From contig JBCBJV010000017.1 of the NCBI GenBank assembly GCA_038522945.1, positions 13,470 through 77,469 on the forward strand: a stretch of DNA of 64,000 nt. Direction: 5' to 3'. The translations under genes and the position numbers were made by a program. The notes under the pieces are model-generated. The model made no database searches. It was not told the DNA's origin and worked only from the letters and a program-made list of their open reading frames with translations. Positions within the stretch are counted from its first letter, which is position 1. Each line of letters starts with the position of its first letter. Of the stretch, positions 25,441 to 31,882 are shown one piece after another. This stretch comes from MED-G105 sp038522945 (lineage in GTDB: Bacteria; Pseudomonadota; Alphaproteobacteria; Caulobacterales; Parvularculaceae).

Positions 25441-26882
25441 GCAAGCCTGCCTTCCTCGGTCAACGATATACCAAGAGCATCCAAGAGCGCCTTCGCCTTG
25501 TTGAGCGTTTCTGTGTATTCATCCACTGGATCAGACCGCAATGTAATGCCGCCGCCCACCGCATAACTTAGATGGTTTTTGCTTGGGTTATAAATTGCGG
25601 TGCGGATCGCGACAGAAAAGTCTGCCCCCCCACTATCATCGAAGTAACCAATCGCCCCGCAATAGGGGCCGCGCCCTTCTTCTTCCACAGCCCCAATCAA
25701 CTTCATAGCTTCAATCTTCGGGGCTCCGGTAATAGATCCGCACGGGAACATCATCTTAAAGGCGCCAACAGTGGAGACATCATCGCGAATCTCACCGCTA
25801 ATACGAGAGACAAGATGATGTACATGGGAGAGAGATCTTACCTCACAGATAAAATCTTCATTGAGTGTTCCGTCACGACAAAACCGGGAAAGATCATTAC
25901 GCGTCAGATCAGCGATCATGACATTCTCCGCGCGGTCCTTGGGGTCATTGCGCAATTCATCGATCATTTTGCTGTCTGCTGACGGATCACTGAGACGCGG
26001 GCGGGTCCCCTTAATGGGATCAGCCAAAATTCTTCGTTTCTTGGTATCAGCAGTGATTTTGAAAAAACGCTCCGGGGAGTTGGAGATGACGGTTCCGCCA
26101 AGAAAACTCAAAAAAGCCCCGTAATTCGCGGTCCCGGGCTGAAGAAGGTCCATGGCTAGGGCAAAAGGATCAAATTTTTCAGGGCACTGAAATTGAAGAC
26201 GGTGGGAGATATTTGCCTGGAAAACAGCGCCCCGGCGAATGGCCTCCTGAATCCCTCGAATACTTTCTTGGTGTACACACTTTTTTCTTGTTGAACCGAT
26301 AAACGCCACCGACTTGGGCACGTAAACTGGAGGAATAGCCCGCTTCCTTTCGGCGGACCCAATTTCTACAAGATCAGATAACTTGCTCTGCAATGCGCTC
26401 TTGTCAGGCGCCAAAACAAAGGCACGCTGATCAGGATGATAGAATGCAATGCATCCAGCGAAACGGCCGAGTGCCATATCCGGCAACGGATAGAGGGTCT
26501 CCGGCCCCTCGCCTTTAGGCTCAAGCGCACCGCCAACTTCATATCCAACAAAACCAACGAACCCGCTGGCAAAAGGAAATTGCAGGCCATCAAACTCGAC
26601 CGGCGCCCTCGCCTCAGCCGCCAGCGATGTTTCGATGCGATCAAACGCCCGGTATACGCAAGTGCCGCCAAATCGATCAGCGCGGCTCGCAGCGCAGTAC
26701 CCTTCAATGCGCTCATCGGGCCAGGCAAGCAAAAACGACCAGTCCCGTTCTTCCGCGCGACGGCCGCCGTTCAACAAAAACCCGTAGGGTTGAGACGCGA
26801 TTGGCCGAAAGCAATCCTCGGGCTCACACCACTGAACTTCGCGTACTATTAGGTCAGCCATTCCACGCCATGACTTCGTCAC
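25437..26882 (-). CDS. pabB: Aminodeoxychorismate synthase component I
   Basis: 481 residues from GTG at 26882; an internal ATG at 26861 is an equally possible start. The enzyme aminates chorismate to 4-amino-4-deoxychorismate for folate synthesis. The chorismate-binding domain carries ADPIKGTRPR, where Lys291 is the PabB-type nucleophile; anthranilate synthase has Ala at this position. NVMIADLTRNDLSRFC and MFPCGSITGAPKIEAMKLI are also conserved. The first 150 residues form the usual N-terminal domain. Downstream pabA and pabC complete 4-aminobenzoate synthesis. Confidence 0.93.
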   Translation of the reverse strand: MTKSWRGMADLIVREVQWCEPEDCFRPIASQPYGFLLNGGRRAEERDWSFLLAWPDERIEGYCAASRADRFGGTCVYRAFDRIETSLAAEARAPVEFDGLQFPFASGFVGFVGYEVGGALEPKGEGPETLYPLPDMALGRFAGCIAFYHPDQRAFVLAPDKSALQSKLSDLVEIGSAERKRAIPPVYVPKSVAFIGSTRKKCVHQESIRGIQEAIRRGAVFQANISHRLQFQCPEKFDPFALAMDLLQPGTANYGAFLSFLGGTVISNSPERFFKITADTKKRRILADPIKGTRPRLSDPSADSKMIDELRNDPKDRAENVMIADLTRNDLSRFCRDGTLNEDFICEVRSLSHVHHLVSRISGEIRDDVSTVGAFKMMFPCGSITGAPKIEAMKLIGAVEEEGRGPYCGAIGYFDDSGGADFSVAIRTAIYNPSKNHLSYAVGGGITLRSDPVDEYTETLNKAKALLDALGISLTEEGRLA

Positions 26883-27005
26883 TTACCTCATCCCGAGCGC
26901 CTCACCCCTGCAAGCTGGCTGTATTCGACAAATCAAGCTATGCCGCGGACACTCCTGGCATTGATCAGGTACATGTCACCGCACAGAATTTAAAGGCTTG
27001 ATCAT

Positions 27006-28220
27006 ATGGTCTGGGGATCTTCCTCATCACTCACACCCGTTCATTTGATCGGCACACCCCGCCTCTTTTTTGGCCTCGGGGTTGCGATCATGATTGCGTT
27101 TATCGCCTATGTCGGGCGCGGTGTCCTGATCCCGCTGATTGTGGCTGGGTTCTTGAGCTTTCTTATGTTCACCCTGAAGCAGACGATCAAGTCTGGTCCT
27201 GTGGTTGGCAAAGTCCTGCCGGACTGGCTCTGTTACATCTTCGCCTTTGCACTGATCATTACCGGCTTTGTGTTCTTTATCGAGATTATCCGCAATAATG
27301 TCGAAGCACTAGTCTCAGCATGGCCGCAATATGAAGAACGGCTAAGAGCGATCACCCGAACAGGCATCGCGTTTCTGGAAGGCTTGGGATATGTGCCGGA
27401 AGACTTTGTTGGCGGCGTTGAAGAACTGCGCACTCGGGCACTCGGCATGGTCAATCCAATCCTCAGTGAACTTGGCTCTTCAGTCCGCAGTTTGACGAGT
27501 AACTCCGTCACGATTTTTCTGTATACAGTCTTTATGCTGCTTGAGCGCGGCCGGCTATTCCTGAAGATCGATTTATTGAGCCCTGAAGGGCCTCGGCGCG
27601 ATGCGGTGAACGAGACCATCCGCGAAATTGCTACGATGGTTCGCCAATATATCACCATGAAGTCTGTGACGAACTTGATTACAGCAGTCATCAGCTATGT
27701 CATTATGACCGGCATCGGGATTGATTTTGCCGGCTTCTGGGCCTTGTTGATCTTTCTACTGAACTTCATTCCAATCATCGGCGCTGTCAGCGCAATCACC
27801 TTGCCGGTTCTTCTGGCCCTTGTTCAGCCGGAAGGCGGCGGAGTGAAGACTGCAGTCTTGACGTTGACGCTCCTTGTCGGCGCTGAGCAGACCATGAGTT
27901 CAGGCATCGAACCGCGGCTCATTGGCAAAAGCCTAAATCTGAGCCCGCTTGTCATCCTCGTTTCGCTTGCCGTTTGGGGCTCACTGTGGGGCTTTGCCGG
28001 GATGTTGCTCGCGGTTCCCATGACGGTCACCGTGATGATCATTCTCACCCAGTTCCAGACGACGAGACCGATCGCGATCATGTTGTCCGACACTGGCAAG
28101 ATTGCTGATATCAGGCATGCATCTTTGTCCGAGTACACCGGTCGGGAATTGTCGGCGGAAGTTGCCCCCGAATTGACCAAGTCAACCAAGGGGCAACAGC
28201 CTAGTGCTTCAGGTGAGTGA
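27006..28220 (+). CDS. AI-2E family transporter (PerM/TqsA-like)
   Basis: 404 residues with about eight spans. The family includes the autoinducer-2 exporter TqsA and Na+/H+ antiporter relatives, and many members have no known substrate. Family features are GRGVLIPLIVAGFLSFLM near the N-terminus, the amphipathic middle region (AWPQYEERLRAI), and the C-terminal FLLNFIPIIGAVSAITLPVLLALV and WGSLWGFAGMLLAVPMTV. The extreme C-terminus is hydrophilic. It is transcribed divergently from the pab operon, and its last 20 bases overlap the convergent small membrane gene. Confidence 0.86.
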   Translation: MVWGSSSSLTPVHLIGTPRLFFGLGVAIMIAFIAYVGRGVLIPLIVAGFLSFLMFTLKQTIKSGPVVGKVLPDWLCYIFAFALIITGFVFFIEIIRNNVEALVSAWPQYEERLRAITRTGIAFLEGLGYVPEDFVGGVEELRTRALGMVNPILSELGSSVRSLTSNSVTIFLYTVFMLLERGRLFLKIDLLSPEGPRRDAVNETIREIATMVRQYITMKSVTNLITAVISYVIMTGIGIDFAGFWALLIFLLNFIPIIGAVSAITLPVLLALVQPEGGGVKTAVLTLTLLVGAEQTMSSGIEPRLIGKSLNLSPLVILVSLAVWGSLWGFAGMLLAVPMTVTVMIILTQFQTTRPIAIMLSDTGKIADIRHASLSEYTGRELSAEVAPELTKSTKGQQPSASGE

Positions 28221-28296
28221 TAACGCCGCTCAACCCAATGATGCTGACCAATCCAACAAACCCGACCAGCGTTCCCGTGATTACTTCTAATCCCAT
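28201..28296 (-). CDS. 31-residue single-span membrane protein
   Basis: A 31-codon frame with ATG at 28296 and TAG at 28201, preceded by AAGGAGAGAGAGCC, a strong ribosome-binding site at about 8-base spacing. The peptide begins MGLEVITGTLVGFVGLVSII and ends GLSGVITHLKH: a negatively charged N-terminus, one 22-residue hydrophobic helix rich in Gly, and a basic tail. The tail overlaps the 3' end of the AI-2E transporter gene on the other strand. I know no named family; it resembles small regulatory or assembly membrane peptides only in general form. Confidence 0.6.
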   Translation of the reverse strand: MGLEVITGTLVGFVGLVSIIGLSGVITHLKH

Positions 28297-28354
28297 GGCT
28301 CTCTCTCCTTAGCCGTTAGGGGTCTCTCTCCACGGGATTGATGCTCGTTAAGGA

Positions 28355-28375
28355 TTGGCGCGAGGGCCGCGCCAA
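28355..28375. other. Perfect 8-base-pair hairpin
   Basis: TTGGCGCG-agggc-CGCGCCAA has perfect eight-base arms and a five-base loop. No T run follows on either strand, so it is not a canonical terminator. It sits upstream of the 31-residue gene and downstream of oxyR, and could end the oxyR transcript or be an RNA processing site. Confidence 0.45.
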
Positions 28376-28505
28376 ATCTTGGCCAATAAAAGGAATCTTT
28401 CCGCATTTTGGGCAAGCCAAAGGCGGATCGGGCAGGAATGTGGCGCGATGATCAGCGGGAATGGTATTAGCACAGGGCGCTAGCGCCGGGTTTTAGGACC
28501 GTCCA

Positions 28506-29396
28506 CTACAAGAGCGATTTAAAAATATCAGCAAATTCAGTGACTTCCTCGGAACGACCGGATCCTTTGCGCCAAACAAACCCAAGACGACGGGCGGGCC
28601 CAGGATCGGCGAGAGGACGGGTTTCGATCCCTGCCGTCGCGGCAAATCCAGCATCGACAGCCAGCTTTGGCAGCAAAGTCACGCCCAGACCGGATACAAC
28701 CATTTGAGCCAGCGTGAAGAGGCTTGTCGCGGCGTAGCCCGCCATTCGGTTATCCTGGAGACGACAAGCGTCCATAGCGTGTTCTCGCAGGCAATGACCA
28801 TCTTCGAGCAAGAGCAGTGGCAAGGCGCGCAGCTCACTTAAAGTAATCGCGTCGGCCTCAAGCGATGGATGCCCAGGTGGAGCCGCAAAAAAGAAAGGAT
28901 CATCGCCAATTTCAAGAATTTCCGTATCAGGAATATCATAGGGAAACGCAAGGAGCGCAGCATCCAGCTGGCCTGCTTCCAGGCGCTCCACCAGGTTTTC
29001 CGTGAGGTCCTCCCGCAGGAAAAGAGATAAATCCGGGAAGCGTTCGCGAAGAATTGGCGTTGCCTTGGGCAGCAAGAATGGCGCGATTGTCGGGATCACG
29101 CCCAAGTGAAAGGGCCCTTCCAGGGGCCGTCGATCTGCAGCGGCGCGGGCCATGTCTTCCACGCTGGCAAGGATCGGTGCGGCCCGCCGCGCCACATCTT
29201 CGCCGGCTGCGGTCAGAGCAAACCGTTTGGTCGTCCGATCGACTAGTTGCGCCTGGAGGACATTCTCTAACTCTTTGATTGCGGCCGACAAAGTAGACTG
29301 AGAAACGAGGCAATCATCGGCCGCCTTGGAAAAAGATTCCCGGCGCACAAGGGCAAGAAAAAACTGAAGTTGGCGCAGCGTTGGAAGGGCAATCAT
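28506..29396 (-). CDS. oxyR: Hydrogen peroxide-sensing LysR regulator
   Basis: 296 residues. The N-terminal winged helix is LRQLQFFLALVRRESFSKAADDCLVSQSTLSAAIKELE. The redox centre is intact: LLLEDGHCLREHAMDAC places Cys202 and Cys211 nine residues apart, as in E. coli OxyR (Cys199/Cys208). It therefore should form the activating disulfide on peroxide exposure. It is divergent from ahpC-ahpD, and a palindrome suited to OxyR lies between them. The regulator probably controls that operon and perhaps itself. Confidence 0.93.
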   Translation of the reverse strand: MIALPTLRQLQFFLALVRRESFSKAADDCLVSQSTLSAAIKELENVLQAQLVDRTTKRFALTAAGEDVARRAAPILASVEDMARAAADRRPLEGPFHLGVIPTIAPFLLPKATPILRERFPDLSLFLREDLTENLVERLEAGQLDAALLAFPYDIPDTEILEIGDDPFFFAAPPGHPSLEADAITLSELRALPLLLLEDGHCLREHAMDACRLQDNRMAGYAATSLFTLAQMVVSGLGVTLLPKLAVDAGFAATAGIETRPLADPGPARRLGFVWRKGSGRSEEVTEFADIFKSLL

Positions 29397-29423
29397 CGGC
29401 GGGCGGGTTCCTGCTTAGGTGTC

Positions 29424-29442
29424 ATATCGGAAAATTCGATAT
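29424..29442. promoter_or_regulatory. Candidate OxyR operator upstream of ahpC
   Basis: ATATCG-gaaaatt-CGATAT is a perfect six-base inverted repeat with a seven-base spacer, the spacing used in OxyR half-sites (ATAG-N7-CTAT). It ends 10 bases upstream of the ahpC -10 box and occupies the -35 region, fitting an activator that contacts RNA polymerase. It also lies just upstream of the oxyR start, suiting autoregulation. Confidence 0.6.
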
Positions 29443-29452
29443 TTTTGTCCGC

Positions 29453-29458
29453 TATAAT
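29453..29458 (+). promoter_or_regulatory. Consensus -10 box of ahpC promoter
   Basis: TATAAT matches the sigma-70 -10 consensus exactly and lies 93 bases before the ahpC ATG. The matching -35 position reads GAAAAT, a poor match, as expected for an OxyR-dependent promoter. Confidence 0.6.
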
Positions 29459-29551
29459 CTATTTGCCAAATTTGCAAGTATCTCTATCTGTAGCGTTGCT
29501 CGCGGTCAGTGGCCGCATTCGAACGAACAGATTTATTCAGGAGACCTCCCT

Positions 29552-30097
29552 ATGCTCGGTGTTGGTGACAAACTGCCGGATTTCAAAGTTGTCGGTGTAA
29601 AGCCAGGTTTCAACGAACATGAAGAAGGCGGCCAGTCCGCGTTTGAAGACATCACCCAGGAGAGTTTCTCCGGGAAATGGAAAGTCATCTATTTCTACCC
29701 AAAAGACTTCACATTCGTTTGCCCGACCGAGATCGCTGAGTTCGGCCGTCTGGCGAAAGAATTCGAAGATCGCGACGCGGTTGTCCTCGGCGGATCGTCC
29801 GACAATGAGTTTTGCAAGCTGGCTTGGCGCCGTGATCATGCGGACCTCGACAAGCACCCGGCGTGGCAGTTTGCCGACACGACAGGCTCGCTGATCGACG
29901 GCCTTGGCATCCGGTCAGAAGAAGGCGTTGCCCTGCGCGCGACATATGTTGTGGATCCTCACAACGTGATCCAGCACGTCTACGTCAACAATCTGAATGT
30001 TGGCCGCAACCCGCAAGACACGCTCCGTGTTCTTGATGGTCTGCAGACGGACGAGCTTTGCCCGTGCAACCGGCCACTGGGCGGTGAAACGCTCTAA
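29552..30097 (+). CDS. ahpC: Alkyl hydroperoxide reductase / peroxiredoxin
   Basis: 181 residues from ATG at 29552, with CAGGAG upstream. This 2-Cys peroxiredoxin reduces H2O2 and organic peroxides in the cytoplasm. The peroxidatic Cys57 is in DFTFVCPTE; the C-terminal QTDELCPCNRP holds the resolving cysteine(s) at 170 and 172. The conserved Arg in VALRATYVVDP is present. No AhpF reductase is encoded here; the AhpD gene downstream is the likely electron donor, as in mycobacteria and many alphaproteobacteria. Confidence 0.94.
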   Translation: MLGVGDKLPDFKVVGVKPGFNEHEEGGQSAFEDITQESFSGKWKVIYFYPKDFTFVCPTEIAEFGRLAKEFEDRDAVVLGGSSDNEFCKLAWRRDHADLDKHPAWQFADTTGSLIDGLGIRSEEGVALRATYVVDPHNVIQHVYVNNLNVGRNPQDTLRVLDGLQTDELCPCNRPLGGETL

Positions 30098-30120
30098 GCA
30101 CGGCTTTCACTGATTTTAAG

Positions 30121-30162
30121 GGCGCGGATGACGGCATCACCGGATGTCGCCGCGCCTTTTTT
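30121..30162 (+). terminator. Terminator between ahpC and ahpD
   Basis: GGCGCGGATGACGGCATC pairs with GGATGTCGCCGCGCC across a short ACC loop with one imperfection, and TTTTTT follows. It lies in the 133-base gap between ahpC and ahpD, so it should reduce ahpD message relative to ahpC. Confidence 0.75.
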
Positions 30163-30230
30163 GTGACCCGATTTACAAACTGCAAGAATGGACGCCACCC
30201 CTCCTCAGGCGTCATCAAGGAGATCAAGTT

Positions 30231-30761
30231 ATGAGCATCGATACCCTACGCGATCAAATTCCAGATTATGCCAAAGATATTCGCCTGAACCTCGGCACCT
30301 TGGCGAGCGAAACGAGCCTGACCGACCAGCAAAAGTGGGGCGCATTCTTCGCATCTGCCCTTGCCTCTCGCAACGAGACAGTGGTCAAAGCAGTCGCTGC
30401 GGAAGTCGCCGACAAGCTTAGCGATGAGGCTCTCACCGCGACCAAAGCAGCAGCCGCGATCATGGGCATGAACAATATTTACTACCGGGCGACGCACCTC
30501 ATGGAAGCAAAGGACTATGCAACCATGCCCGCAAAGCTCCGTATGAATATCATTGGGAACCCGGGCGTCGACAAAGTGGACTTTGAGCTTTGGTCCCTGG
30601 CGGTTTCCGCTGTCAATGGATGCGGCATGTGCCTTGATTCCCACGAGAAAGTCGTTCGCAAGGCTGGCCTCGCGGCTGACCAGGTGCAGGCAGCCCTGCG
30701 TATCGCGGCAGTCGTTCACGCAGCTGCCGCCGTCCTAGATGGCGAGGCCGCGCTGAGTTAA
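30231..30761 (+). CDS. ahpD: Alkylhydroperoxidase AhpD
   Basis: 176 residues from ATG at 30231, with AAGGAGATC upstream. AhpD is a trimeric helical protein whose Cys pair reduces AhpC, linking it to lipoyl-type donors. The active site is SAVNGCGMCLDSHEKVV: Cys131, Cys134 and His138, with a Glu/Asp proton relay nearby. Length equals that of characterised AhpD. It follows ahpC in the OxyR-controlled operon. Confidence 0.93.
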   Translation: MSIDTLRDQIPDYAKDIRLNLGTLASETSLTDQQKWGAFFASALASRNETVVKAVAAEVADKLSDEALTATKAAAAIMGMNNIYYRATHLMEAKDYATMPAKLRMNIIGNPGVDKVDFELWSLAVSAVNGCGMCLDSHEKVVRKAGLAADQVQAALRIAAVVHAAAAVLDGEAALS

Positions 30762-30777
30762 ACGATTGAAATTTGAA

Positions 30778-30800
30778 GGGACGGCGACCAGGGCCGTCCC
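30778..30800. terminator. Hairpin between convergent ahpD and methyltransferase genes
   Basis: GGGACGG-cgaccaggg-CCGTCCC forms a seven-pair stem in the 48-base gap between the convergent stops. It has no long T run on either side, so at most a weak bidirectional terminator. Confidence 0.45.
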
Positions 30801-30809
30801 GGATCTGTC

Positions 30810-31802
30810 TTAGTTCTTGTGGGCGACAAGGCCCCAAGCGGCAGGTTTTTCGGCATCATTGAGACCCAGTGATTCACGGAAACGAAATTCCATCCCGTAG
30901 TTAGAACTCTGTTCCCTAATCTGATCTAGATCGTTTTCACCGAGTGCAGCGCGTGTCATCGCCTCCATTCGCTCTTGATATGACACCAGTTCCCGTTTGC
31001 GGCCTTCAATCCAGTTACAGACAGTTTCGAAGTCGTACGCCACCAGGTTATTGTAGATTTCCATCAGTCCGTGCACGATCGTTGCCAACGTATGACCGGC
31101 CGGGACGGATAACTGATGCGCAGCGGCTAGCGCTTCCACGCGACTAAAGTCTGCTAGAAAAGTGCGATGAGCCGTCATTGCCTCGGCTTTTGAAACGCGC
31201 CCGGAGGTCATATCTGTCCGCAATTTGATGGCAACAATCGCCAGATCGAGCCAGTTGGTTTTGCCCGCGTCAGATAGGACACGAACATTGGCAGCGCACT
31301 CATCGTGTAGCGCACCACCTCGGTAGTGACAGACCGCGATAAACCTCCCGCCTGGGGCCAGCACCCTCGCGACCTCTCCAAAGGATTGGTGGCCCGCATA
31401 CTCAAGACCGAATTGGCTCAATATGATTGGGACACTGTCATTTGCGAACGGGAGCGCGTCAACGGATGCGGCCACTACGGCAACGTTGTCTCGCGTCTCG
31501 CGGCCAATCCGTAGCGCATCCTCAGAGATATCGAGGGCTACTGGAAGGTAGCCGTTCCCTGCCCTTGGCATTCGGGAAAGGGCGGGAAAGGTTCTGCCCG
31601 CAGCGAGCTCCAAAACAATCGGGTCGCCAAAGCTTTGCATCGGCAATTGCGCCAAACGCGACAACCAAAATTGATCGAGAATATCGTTTTCGACGCAACC
31701 ACCCACCATCGGGAGCGGAGGGGTGGTTGCCTCGGCTTCGCCCTCAGACCTGGCCTGATCTGCCCAGTACGCTTTCCATTCATTGCCAGTTGTATTTGTC
31801 AT
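30810..31802 (-). CDS. Class I SAM-dependent methyltransferase
   Basis: 330 residues. IVLELAAGRTFPALSR is motif I (SAM-binding, with an unusual AAGRTF in place of GxGxG), VALDISEDAL is motif II, VDALPFANDSVPIILSQFGLEY is the post-II region, and VARVLAPGGRFIAVCHY is the strand 5 region. The fold is of the Methyltransf_11 type. The N-terminal 60 residues and the C-terminal 150 helical residues do not match a named family. A large C-terminal cap suggests a bulky substrate. No partner genes indicate the pathway. Confidence 0.75.
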   Translation of the reverse strand: MTNTTGNEWKAYWADQARSEGEAEATTPPLPMVGGCVENDILDQFWLSRLAQLPMQSFGDPIVLELAAGRTFPALSRMPRAGNGYLPVALDISEDALRIGRETRDNVAVVAASVDALPFANDSVPIILSQFGLEYAGHQSFGEVARVLAPGGRFIAVCHYRGGALHDECAANVRVLSDAGKTNWLDLAIVAIKLRTDMTSGRVSKAEAMTAHRTFLADFSRVEALAAAHQLSVPAGHTLATIVHGLMEIYNNLVAYDFETVCNWIEGRKRELVSYQERMEAMTRAALGENDLDQIREQSSNYGMEFRFRESLGLNDAEKPAAWGLVAHKN

Positions 31803-31829
31803 TCAGCAACGATAGGCGCGCCCGGGCAC

Positions 31830-31859
31830 AAAAAAAAGCGGACCCCGAAGGGCCCGCTT
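31830..31859 (-). terminator. Rho-independent terminator of the TonB receptor gene
   Basis: In the minus direction AAGCGGgCCCttcgGGGtCCGCTT is followed by eight T residues. It lies 23 bases after the receptor stop codon and ends that transcript. Confidence 0.88.
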
Positions 31860-31882
31860 CAATTCTATATTCACCAGCCAGA

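Noticed and set aside
28479..28490. GGCGCTAGCGCC, a perfect 12-base palindrome after oxyR
   Set aside because: GC-rich palindromes of this length occur by chance, and there is no terminator-like T run.
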